Assembly (NCBI GenBank): GCA_028693775.1
Contig: JAQUUS010000107.1
Location: 1 to 5,985, forward strand
DNA from: Alphaproteobacteria bacterium
Lineage (GTDB): Bacteria; Pseudomonadota; Alphaproteobacteria; UBA9219
Length of the DNA stretch: 5,985 nucleotides
Direction of reading: 5' to 3'
The translations under genes and the position numbers were made by a program. How positions within the stretch are numbered: position 1 is the first letter of the stretch; each line of letters begins with the position of its first letter. The notes beneath the pieces are model-generated. The model was given only the letters and a program-made list of their open reading frames with translations, was not told where the DNA came from and searched no databases. Below, piece after piece: positions 1 to 5,338 of this stretch.

Positions 1-1
1 G

Positions 2-901
2 CGCCTTTGGACCGTGACCAGCAATTTTGTGGAAGACCTTCGCATCGGTCCGGAAATCCTGAAGCAGAACGGAGATATGTATCGCCGCTTCCGCAATACG
101 CTGCGGTATCTGCTGGGCGCGCTCAAGGACATGACGCCGGAAGAGCGCCTGCCTGTCGAGCAGATGCCGGAACTCGAACGCTGGGTTCTGCACAGGCTGC
201 ATGAAATCGACGCGAGCACGCGGCATGATTTTGAGATCTTCGATCTCGGGCATGTGGCGTCGACGCTGTTCGGATTCTGCAATACGGATTTGTCGGCCTT
301 TTATTTCGACATCCGCAAGGACAGCCTTTATTGCGACAGCTCAGACAACCTGCGCAGACGCGCGGCGCGCACGGTTATGGAACTGGTATTCAATTACCTC
401 GTGCGGTGGCTCGCGCCGTTCCTTTGCTTTACGGCAGAGGAAGCGTGGATCGCTCGCTTCGGCGAAGAGGATAGCGTGCATTTGCAAACGTTCATCGCGG
501 CTCCCGCAGAATGGAAGGACGATGCGCTCGCTCAGAAATGGGCAGGCATTCGCGCTATTCGCCGCGTTGTGACCGGTGCTTTGGAACTCGCGCGCAACGA
601 CAAGAAAATCGGCTCGCCGCTTCAGGCGCATCCGACCGTTTACCTCAAGGCCGAGCATAAGAAGCTTCTCGAAGGCATTGACTTCGCTGAAATTTCGATC
701 AGCTCGGCGTTGACCCTTGTGGAAGGAGCGGCTCCCGAAGGCGCGTTCGTTCTGCCCGATGTCGATGGAGTCGGCGTTGCGGTCGGACTCGCTCAGGGCA
801 AGAAGTGCGAACGCTGCTGGCAGGTTTTGCCGGAAGTCGGGACGCACGGCGATTTCCCGGACCTTTGCTCCCGCTGCCGCGAGGTTGTGGGCAAGGCTTA
901 G
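2..901 (+). CDS. ileS: Isoleucyl-tRNA synthetase, C-terminal part (5' end outside window)
   Basis: This is the 3' end of the gene for isoleucine-tRNA ligase, the cytoplasmic class I synthetase that charges tRNA-Ile. The frame is open from the first bases (RLWTVTSNFVEDLRIG...), so the gene starts upstream. The block EDLRIGPEILKQ followed by YRRFRNTLRYLLG is the beginning of the anticodon-binding helical domain that follows the KMSKS loop; the catalytic Rossmann fold, the editing domain and KMSKS lie outside the window. Further on, FTAEEAW and the ALELARNDKKIGSPLQA stretch match the family. The C-terminus carries the expected zinc finger: CERC (codons from about 806) and CSRC (from about 866), four cysteines in a C-x2-C...C-x2-C layout. 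The gene ends with TAG, 5 bases before a strong terminator. In many proteobacteria lspA follows ileS; here it does not. Identification is near certain; only the true start is unseen. Confidence 0.97.
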   Translation, partial: RLWTVTSNFVEDLRIGPEILKQNGDMYRRFRNTLRYLLGALKDMTPEERLPVEQMPELERWVLHRLHEIDASTRHDFEIFDLGHVASTLFGFCNTDLSAFYFDIRKDSLYCDSSDNLRRRAARTVMELVFNYLVRWLAPFLCFTAEEAWIARFGEEDSVHLQTFIAAPAEWKDDALAQKWAGIRAIRRVVTGALELARNDKKIGSPLQAHPTVYLKAEHKKLLEGIDFAEISISSALTLVEGAAPEGAFVLPDVDGVGVAVGLAQGKKCERCWQVLPEVGTHGDFPDLCSRCREVVGKA

Positions 902-906
902 CCAAT

Positions 907-938
907 AAAAAACCCCTCGGCTTTCCGAGGGGTTTTTT
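907..938. terminator. Strong bidirectional intrinsic terminator between convergent units
   Basis: The two 14-base arms (907-920 and 925-938) are perfectly complementary around a four-base CTTT loop. The GC core is CCCCTCGG/CCGAGGGG, flanked by A6 on one side and T6 on the other, so the element works as a hairpin plus U-tract on either strand. It ends ileS on the plus strand and would also end the minus-strand membrane-protein operon that converges on it. Confidence 0.95.
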
Positions 939-968
939 GCATCTTTTCGACAAACATCGGGCTTGGAT

Positions 969-1076
969 TTTCGGCTTCCCTTTTCTCGGGTTGAACCGGC
1001 TTGTGGGGATATTACCGACTTTTCTGACCGCCTCGCGAACGTTTTTGGTGGCGCAGGCGACGGGCTTTATTCTTTG
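969..1076 (-). pseudogene. Decayed C-terminal fragment of a seventh copy of the membrane-protein domain
   Basis: Read on the minus strand from 1076, the frame gives a basic tail containing KPV, then VRKVGNIP, then SRFNPRKGKPK. This matches the tails of the intact copies: KPV and FDPRKWSPK in the gene just upstream (1094-1600), and VANIP with KFNPKNWGPK in the second half of the fused gene (3210-4298). The frame has a TAA at 1077-1079 directly before it, no start codon, no hydrophobic core, and no stop after the motif: it runs on through the terminator. It is out of frame with the upstream gene (20 bases separate the codon phases). The tag's otherwise invariant Trp is Gly here, which a single TGG to GGG change would explain. 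I read it as the remainder of a former gene or of a partial duplication. The match rests on about 35 residues, but several separate blocks agree in order. Confidence 0.75.
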
Positions 1077-1093
1077 TTAAAATTAAAGCACGC

Positions 1094-1600
1094 TTATCTT
1101 TTGGGAGACCATTTCCTCGGATCGAACTTGCTCGCAGGCATTTTTCGAACTTTGTTCGCGGCATCGGTTACGGGCTTTGCGGCTCGCGCCACTCTTCTGC
1201 ATATGACCCTCGCATTGTAAAAGGTGCCGAAGACCGCTCCAATTCCGTTCCAGAATATCAAAGGCGCCGCAACGGCTCCAATGACGGTCCCGCCGCATAT
1301 CGTTACTGCGGTAGCAGCGATGCCCGTCGCGCCATAAGCCAAAACAGGCGTTAACGTCGATGCAAAACCCACAGACGCGCCGATGTTCAGCAACAACGGA
1401 TCGAAATAGTCTTTTATGGTCAAGTCGTCTCCTTTATACGACGGATCGTCGCGCTTGCTGGCTTTTTCAACATAAATCAAGCCCGGAAACAAAGTGCGAT
1501 AGGCTATATCGGATATGATGTCTTCGACCAATCTTTTGTCTGCGTTCGTCTCCGTCAGGACTTTTTCCGAACCCGTTTGCATTAGATGCGTTTCTCGCAT
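1094..1600 (-). CDS. Unrecognised small membrane protein, array copy E (168 aa)
   Basis: Function unknown; last intact gene of the five-gene paralogous operon. The ATG at 1600 is preferred over an in-frame TTG at 1615 because GAGG (1606-1609) sits 5 bases before it. Layout: charged N-terminus (1-33); short hydrophobic element AYRTLFPGLIYVEKA with FPG at 38-40; charged linker RDDPSYKGDD; long Gly/Ala-rich hydrophobic stretch (about 68-128), probably two membrane passes, including GGTVIGAV and AAPLIFWNGIG; exit motif FYNAR with a Cys and two Arg following; basic tail with KPV at 142-144; C-terminal tag KFDPRKW at 158-164. Shared motifs with its neighbours show the frame is truly coding. It starts 28 bases after copy D. 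The basic residues after the second pass suggest both termini are cytoplasmic (inference from positive-inside bias). No enzymatic motif is visible. Confidence 0.88.
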   Translation of the reverse strand: MRETHLMQTGSEKVLTETNADKRLVEDIISDIAYRTLFPGLIYVEKASKRDDPSYKGDDLTIKDYFDPLLLNIGASVGFASTLTPVLAYGATGIAATAVTICGGTVIGAVAAPLIFWNGIGAVFGTFYNARVICRRVARAAKPVTDAANKVRKMPASKFDPRKWSPKR

Positions 1601-1605
1601 GTTGT

Positions 1606-1609
1606 CCTC
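1606..1609 (-). promoter_or_regulatory. Ribosome binding site that fixes the start of copy E
   Basis: GAGG is placed 5 bases before the ATG at 1600. The alternative TTG start 15 bases upstream has only a weak purine stretch before it, so the shorter product (168 aa) is favoured. Confidence 0.6.
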
Positions 1610-1628
1610 GCTCAAATTCTCGTCGTTA

Positions 1629-2090
1629 TTATTTTCGTGGTTCCCATTTGCGGGGATTGAGACAACTGACCGGTTTGTCGCCTATGGGCCTCACCGCTTT
1701 GGCCGCTCTCACGCACAACGCCTTTGCGTCCAGAAATGCGCCGCCGATAACTCCCACCGCGTTCCAGGCAACTATCGGCCCGCCCAAAGCTCCGACAGCC
1801 CCGCCAAGCATCAACCCGCCCAGATAGACCAGGGGCGAAGCAGGCGCCAAAACGCTGGTTAACACAAAAGATCCGATCCCGCCCCCCGAAACAAGCAATA
1901 CCGGACTGTCCATCAGGGATTTGAAGGTATCCTTCTTTTCGTCCTCTGGATGGCGCATGCCGGTTTGCTGGGCCAATCGCTCAGTGGCGTTTTCGAAGTA
2001 GACTACTCCGGGAAAAAACGTTTTGTAGGCTTTTTCCGAAAACGCTTCCCTGATCGTTTTTTCCTTATGCTCTACTAGATCGACGCTCAT
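1629..2090 (-). CDS. Unrecognised small membrane protein, array copy D (153 aa)
   Basis: Function unknown; the shortest member of the family. ATG at 2090 is preceded by AGGGGAG nine bases upstream. Layout: short charged N-terminus; AYKTFFPGVVYFENA with FPG at 26-28; charged linker (about 34-56); hydrophobic region about 62-120. This copy shows the clearest glycine-zipper spacing (GGLMLGGAVGALGGP, about 91-105), followed by the family core PIVAWNAVG and exit motif FLDAK with a Cys three residues on. The basic tail is the shortest of the set (RPIGDKP) and ends in CLNPRKW (143-149). It lies 21 bases after copy C and 28 before copy E, so co-transcription is likely. Glycine zippers usually pack helices tightly in membranes, so self-association is a reasonable inference, but nothing shows what the protein does. 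Confidence 0.88.
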   Translation of the reverse strand: MSVDLVEHKEKTIREAFSEKAYKTFFPGVVYFENATERLAQQTGMRHPEDEKKDTFKSLMDSPVLLVSGGGIGSFVLTSVLAPASPLVYLGGLMLGGAVGALGGPIVAWNAVGVIGGAFLDAKALCVRAAKAVRPIGDKPVSCLNPRKWEPRK

Positions 2091-2111
2091 AATATTTCAC
2101 TCCCCTTTTAT

Positions 2112-2609
2112 TCACGGCTTCGGACCACGGCCCCATGTTCTCGGATTGAACCGATCCATGGATGTATTGCCCGCCTTCCTCAATGCTTTTCCGATAAACT
2201 CCGTTTTAGGCGACACTTTTCTGCATATATATTTCGCGTTGTGATAGGTCCCCATAACGCCGGCCAATCCATTCCACACAACCAACGGCCCTGCCGCCCA
2301 ACCGATAGCGCAACCGGCAGCAACCCCAACGCCCGAGATCGAGCCTCCGCCCGTCAGGAGGATTGAACTCACCGCGCACGATGTGCTCCAAAACATTCCC
2401 ACAGGATGCCAGTAGAGCTCTTTCAGGCTCAGCTTTATGCGCCTGTTATCGGGATCGTCGCGCACACGCGCGTCGTTGTAATAGGACCCCAACGGAAATG
2501 CCACTTTATGGACACCATCGACGAGAAATTCATTGACGGTCTTTGCCGGCTTTTTCGTTTTGGCAGGAAGCGTTTCGCTCTTGATCTCGGTTAAATGCTT
2601 TTCGTCCAT
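2112..2609 (-). CDS. Unrecognised small membrane protein, array copy C (165 aa)
   Basis: Function unknown. ATG at 2609 is chosen over an in-frame GTG at 2633 because AGGAGA (2616-2621) lies 6 bases before the ATG. Layout: Lys-rich hydrophilic N-terminus (1-25, with KTKKPAK); hydrophobic element VHKVAFPLGSYYNDAR in which the usual FPG is FPL (38-40); linker RDDPDNRRIK, whose start resembles the RDDPS linker of copy E; hydrophobic region about 68-122 with many Gly/Ala; core AGPLVVWNGLAG; exit motif YHNAK followed by a Cys, Arg and Lys; basic tail; tag DRFNPRTWGRGP (about 152-163). The last dozen residues are almost identical to those of copy B, which suggests these two are close relatives or have exchanged their ends. 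Spacing is 30 bases from copy B and 21 to copy D. Confidence 0.88.
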   Translation of the reverse strand: MDEKHLTEIKSETLPAKTKKPAKTVNEFLVDGVHKVAFPLGSYYNDARVRDDPDNRRIKLSLKELYWHPVGMFWSTSCAVSSILLTGGGSISGVGVAAGCAIGWAAGPLVVWNGLAGVMGTYHNAKYICRKVSPKTEFIGKALRKAGNTSMDRFNPRTWGRGPKP

Positions 2610-2615
2610 AAATCT

Positions 2616-2621
2616 TCTCCT
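2616..2621 (-). promoter_or_regulatory. Ribosome binding site that fixes the start of copy C
   Basis: AGGAGA, 6 bases before the ATG at 2609. The upstream GTG at 2633 falls 6 bases after copy B's stop codon and has no comparable purine-rich site. Confidence 0.65.
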
Positions 2622-2639
2622 GTTTTTTTCCACGAGACA

Positions 2640-3188
2640 TTACCTGTTCGGACCGCGCCCCCATGTCCGGGGATTGAAGCGATCGGCAGGTACGTCGTAT
2701 GCTTTTTTCACGGCGCCCCCGGCTTTGCGGACAGGCGCCAGCGCTTTTTGCCCAGCCTTGCAGACAATAGCCTTGCTTCGCGCGTATAAATATTTGCTGT
2801 CGTGATAAATGCCGCAGCCCAAACCAATGCCGTTATACAAGAGATATGGAGCGGCAACCGCAGATTTCGCAATGAGGGCTCCGCTCGTTACCAAGGCCAG
2901 AGTCGGCGATAGTATGACATAGGCTACGGATATGCCCGCCCCAATCGCCGCAATATCCAGTGTCAGTTCGACCTCGTCCTTTGTGATGCCGCAAAACCCT
3001 TCTTCTTTTTCTTCTCGAGGACGCGGCTTTTTACCTTCGCGCCTTTCCGCTCGAACGATTGCATTGCGGCCATAAAATAAACCGGGAAGCACCACGCTCC
3101 AGAATGCACCTCCGGCAACCTGCCCTATCGATTTGGACTCTTTTTGGGGAAGATTTTCCGAAATCTTTTCCAACTTGTTTTCTTCCAT
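2640..3188 (-). CDS. Unrecognised small membrane protein, array copy B (182 aa)
   Basis: Function unknown; the longest single-domain member. ATG at 3188 has GGAG seven bases upstream. Layout: acidic/Lys N-terminus (1-22); hydrophobic element AFWSVVLPGLFYGRNA with LPG at 34-36; a markedly charged linker (about 45-65, dense in Arg, Lys and Glu); hydrophobic region about 76-128; core AAPYLLYNGIG; exit motif YHDSK; long basic tail with APVRKAGGAVKK; tag DRFNPRTWGRGP (169-180). The tail is longer than in copies C, D and E. It starts 21 bases after the stop of the fused gene and is followed after 30 bases by copy C. The conserved blocks sit in the same order as in the neighbours while N-terminus and linker differ strongly in length and sequence. 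Confidence 0.88.
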   Translation of the reverse strand: MEENKLEKISENLPQKESKSIGQVAGGAFWSVVLPGLFYGRNAIVRAERREGKKPRPREEKEEGFCGITKDEVELTLDIAAIGAGISVAYVILSPTLALVTSGALIAKSAVAAPYLLYNGIGLGCGIYHDSKYLYARSKAIVCKAGQKALAPVRKAGGAVKKAYDVPADRFNPRTWGRGPNR

Positions 3189-3209
3189 CGTCTGGCTCCA
3201 AATGTATTT

Positions 3210-4298
3210 CTAGAATTTAGGTCCCCAATTTTTCGGATTGAATTTCTTGACGGGAATATTGGCAACCTTTTTTATCGAACGTCCCACAGCGCAAACCGGC
3301 CGGGAGGCTTCCTTGAAACCGGCTTTTGCCGCTTTGTATGTGCGCTTCGCAGCGTATTTTCCGTCGTAGTATATCCACATCGCCCCGCCGATCCCGTTCA
3401 GCAGCGCAACAGGCATGGCCACCGCGCCCTTGGCGGCGAGTATCATTTCGGCTCCCATGGAGACAAGCGGCTGTGAGCATACAAGATGCGCCGCACCCAG
3501 CGCGCCCGCAGCGCCTATCGCCCCCATGACCAGAAGATATTGAACGCACGCGGACGTGGCGTTTTCGGACGACGATGTCGGCGTGGGCTGTGCGTCTCCC
3601 CGCTTCTCTGCACGGTCACAGGCATCGGTACCGCATATGACCAACGGAAACACCGTCCACTCAAAGGTCTTCGATGCGGCGTTGCCGATCGTCATGGGAG
3701 GCTTCTTCGGCTCAAGGCTTTGGGTCTCGCTTCCCTCGGGAAGCAGGTTCTGTTGCCCCCATGTTTGCGGATTGAGCCGGTTGAGGGGCGTATCCGCGAT
3801 CTTCTTTAGCGCGTTCGTTCCTTTTTGAGCTTCGGGAAGAAGGATGTCGTTGGCCACATGGCTTATTTCGTGAATTATGGGTTCAATGATCCGTCTCGAT
3901 ATAATCTTGCATCCATGCCTTGCATCGAGGGCCGCTCCTGCCGCAAAACCTAAGCCATTATAAACTCCATAGGGCGCCGCTACCGCGCCTTTGAGGGCAA
4001 GCACCGCTTCGCTTCCCATCGTTCCGACCGGCTGGTTCGCAACCCCATGCGCCAGAAATAGCGCGCACACGACCCCGATCGCAGACATAAGGGCTGTCAT
4101 CTGCACAAAGCTTACAACCACGTTATCATCGCTCGTCGGGGGATCTTCGCGATACTCTTTGTTTCTCTTTGCGCGTTTGGTGGCTTTGTCCCAATACAGA
4201 ATACCAGGAAAAATAACTGCAAGGGCACGCTCCAGGACGTATTCACCGACCGGCGTGTCGCCTGCGGTCAATGCTTTTTCTTCTTTTTCCTCGTCCAT
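3210..4298 (-). CDS. Unrecognised two-domain membrane protein, fused array copies A1 and A2 (362 aa)
   Basis: Function unknown; first gene of the operon and a head-to-tail fusion of two family domains. ATG at 4298 is chosen because AGAGAGG ends five bases before it; an in-frame start at 4352 would add 18 residues and has no such site. Domain A1: acidic/Lys N-terminus, FPG at 30-32, hydrophobic stretch about 62-125, core AAPYGVYNGLG, exit motif LDAR, long tail, tag RLNPQTW (174-180). A hydrophilic joint (about 181-205, GSETQSLEPKKPP) resembles the free N-terminus of copy C (SETLPAKTKKPAK). Domain A2: FPL at 217-219, linker rich in Ser/Thr/Pro, hydrophobic stretch about 252-310, core AMPVALLNGIG, exit motif YYDGK, basic tail with RPV, tag KFNPKNW (352-358). 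The halves are most alike around QPVGTMGSEAVLALKGAVA and QPLVSMGAEMILAAKGAVA, which points to local duplication. Probably four membrane passes in all. Confidence 0.88.
   Translation of the reverse strand: MDEEKEEKALTAGDTPVGEYVLERALAVIFPGILYWDKATKRAKRNKEYREDPPTSDDNVVVSFVQMTALMSAIGVVCALFLAHGVANQPVGTMGSEAVLALKGAVAAPYGVYNGLGFAAGAALDARHGCKIISRRIIEPIIHEISHVANDILLPEAQKGTNALKKIADTPLNRLNPQTWGQQNLLPEGSETQSLEPKKPPMTIGNAASKTFEWTVFPLVICGTDACDRAEKRGDAQPTPTSSSENATSACVQYLLVMGAIGAAGALGAAHLVCSQPLVSMGAEMILAAKGAVAMPVALLNGIGGAMWIYYDGKYAAKRTYKAAKAGFKEASRPVCAVGRSIKKVANIPVKKFNPKNWGPKF
3213..3686 (-). repeat. Domain repeat A2 within the fused gene
   Basis: Second family domain of the 362-aa protein, about residues 205-362. 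It shares with A1 the QP[VL]x[ST]MG[SA]E block, the KGAVA stretch, the P-x3-[YL]-N-G core and the [RK][FL]NPxxW tag, in the same order. Its tag sits four residues from the end of the protein, as in the single-domain copies. Confidence 0.75.
3753..4241 (-). repeat. Domain repeat A1 within the fused gene
   Basis: First family domain of the 362-aa protein, about residues 20-182, running from the FPG element to the RLNPQTW tag. It pairs with repeat A2. Its tag is followed by GQQ and a linker where the single-domain genes end. Confidence 0.75.
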
Positions 4299-4580
4299 TT
4301 TTTCCTCTCTGCAAAATCTTAAAAAAAATCGGTCCGTCAAAAACAGGGACACAAAACGCGTGTTCTAAATACTGGCAAAATATAAGCCAAACCGTCATAG
4401 CAAATACAAAAAAACAGGCGCAACATATCCTAATGCTTTCATGGATTAACCATGAATAAAACTCGTTGCTGGACGAAACCACGGACCTCGCCCGGGATAT
4501 TTTTAAAAAATCTTGCCATTTTCGGAGCAACGGGTTCTATATTATGGTTAATTCCCTCCAGATCCGGATCCCGTTCAAAC
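4299..4580. other. AT-rich divergent intergenic region
   Basis: This 282-base stretch separates two divergently transcribed units: the membrane-protein operon (minus) and the methyltransferase gene (plus). It is visibly richer in A and T than its surroundings, with several A and T runs, and no supported gene lies in it. It must hold the operon's promoter. Minus-strand candidates such as TTGTAT with TATATT at 19-base spacing are too weak to assign. A small palindrome, CATGG-N5-CCATG, lies at 4440-4454. An open frame running from 4452 into the methyltransferase is discussed with that gene. Confidence 0.6.
4513..4543 (+). promoter_or_regulatory. Possible sigma70-type promoter for the methyltransferase gene
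   Basis: TTGCCA (4513-4518) and TATATT (4538-4543) are separated by 19 bases, wider than the usual 17; CTATAT one base earlier gives 18. They end about 37 bases before the preferred ATG at 4581. The match is moderate and the region is AT-rich, so chance occurrence is possible. If it is real, the longer open frame from 4452 would not be fully transcribed. Confidence 0.3.
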
Positions 4581-5258
4581 ATGCAGGACAACACACTCCC
4601 GAATTACGAAGAGGCTCGCCGCAATATGGTCAAAAACCAGTTGCGCCCCAATCAGGTTACAGACCGGCGAATCCTTGTCGCCATGGGCGACATCCCTCGC
4701 GAAATCTTCGTTCCGTTTACGCTTGTCGGCACAGCCTACAGCGACAGCGACATTCAACTCATCGCGGGGCGCGCCATGATGCCGCCTCTGGCGTTCGCAC
4801 GCCTGTTACAAGCCGCCGAAATCGGGCCTCATGACCGCGTGCTGGAGCTCGCGCCCGCAACCGGCTATTCGACGATGGTTCTCACAAAACTTTCCGATTC
4901 TGTTGCAAGCGTCGAACCCGACGCCCTTCTGCACAAGGAAGCCGAGAAAAACATCTCGTCCCTCGCGCCGGGAAAGGCGACCATTCTTGCGGGCGCTCCT
5001 GTCGAAGGCTGCATCGCCCGCGCTCCGTTCGATGTCATCTTCATCAACGGAAGCGTCGAATACGTTCCGGACTATCTTTTCGAACAGCTCGCCGAAGGCG
5101 GACGGCTGGTGGCGGTCCTTCGTAACGCTTTGCCCGATCATATCGGACACGCCAATCTTTACAGGAAGATCAAAGGCGAAATCGTTTGCTCGCCGCTTTT
5201 TGAAATCAACGTCCCGCCCGCGCCCGGCTTTGCCTTGCCTCAACGCTTCAAGCTATGA
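4581..5258 (+). CDS. Protein-L-isoaspartate O-methyltransferase-like protein (225 aa)
   Basis: Member of the short PCMT branch common in alphaproteobacteria: SAM-dependent, cytoplasmic, thought to methylate isoaspartyl residues in damaged proteins. The start EARRNMVKNQLRPNQVTDRRIL (about 11-32), IPREIFVP (38-45) and the YSDSDIQL block match that branch. The SAM-binding region is VLELAPATGYSTMVL (87-101), then an acidic Glu112 at the end of the next strand (ASVEPDA), then APFDVIFINGSVEYVP (148-163) and LAEGGRLVAVL (170-180). Motif I is unusual: the first two glycines of the usual GxGxG are Ala (A-P-A-T-G), so cofactor binding may be altered. The classical TxSAPH substrate loop is not visible; the equivalent place reads GRAMMPPL. 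ATG 4581 is chosen because homologues begin close to this point. A longer frame from 4452 would add 43 residues including a hydrophobic patch but lacks family support. No strong ribosome binding site is seen. Confidence 0.85.
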   Translation: MQDNTLPNYEEARRNMVKNQLRPNQVTDRRILVAMGDIPREIFVPFTLVGTAYSDSDIQLIAGRAMMPPLAFARLLQAAEIGPHDRVLELAPATGYSTMVLTKLSDSVASVEPDALLHKEAEKNISSLAPGKATILAGAPVEGCIARAPFDVIFINGSVEYVPDYLFEQLAEGGRLVAVLRNALPDHIGHANLYRKIKGEIVCSPLFEINVPPAPGFALPQRFKL

Positions 5259-5338
5259 AGCCCCCCAGAGCCCATAACCTTTCTCCGATCAACCAGCCGT
5301 TTAGCGCTTGCTCTTTTTTTGGAAAGGATGGCTTGCCG

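Larger units (their letters stand above)
969..4298 (-). repeat. Tandem array of six intact and one decayed copies of one protein domain
   Basis: Five genes on one strand, separated by 21-30 bases, encode copies A1+A2, B, C, D and E; a broken seventh tail follows. The copies have diverged too far for long DNA identity, but they keep the order [FL]P[GL], Gly/Ala core with P-x3-[WYL]-N-[GA], [ND][ASG][KR], basic tail, and [FL][ND]PxxW. The short gaps and individual ribosome binding sites suggest one transcript ending at 907-938. Confidence 0.85.

Noticed and set aside
341..847. Long minus-strand open frame opposite ileS
   Set aside because: Shadow of ileS, which is a clear housekeeping gene in the other direction; the peptide resembles nothing known.
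963..1220. Plus-strand open frame of 85 codons after the ileS terminator
   Set aside because: It is the complement of the decayed copy and the end of copy E; no family match, and no good ribosome binding site before it.
969..4298. CRISPR array or short tandem DNA repeats
   Set aside because: The repetition is at the level of protein domains of about 150 residues; there are no short identical repeats with regular spacers.
4299..4352. Start of the fused membrane gene at 4352, adding 18 residues
   Set aside because: AGAGAGG lies just before the ATG at 4298, and the extra residues have no counterpart in the paralogues.
4452..4580. Upstream extension of the methyltransferase with a hydrophobic patch (IFLKNLAIFGATG), as a possible signal or anchor
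   Set aside because: Family members begin near ARRNMV, the extension overlaps a candidate promoter, and no ribosome binding site supports the start at 4452.
4806..5243. Minus-strand open frame of 145 codons opposite the methyltransferase gene
   Set aside because: Shadow frame; the plus-strand product has conserved motifs along its whole length.
5259..5320. Terminator of the methyltransferase gene at the T-run 5314-5320
   Set aside because: No stem of useful length lies directly before the T-run; only a three-base stem or a very wide loop can be drawn.
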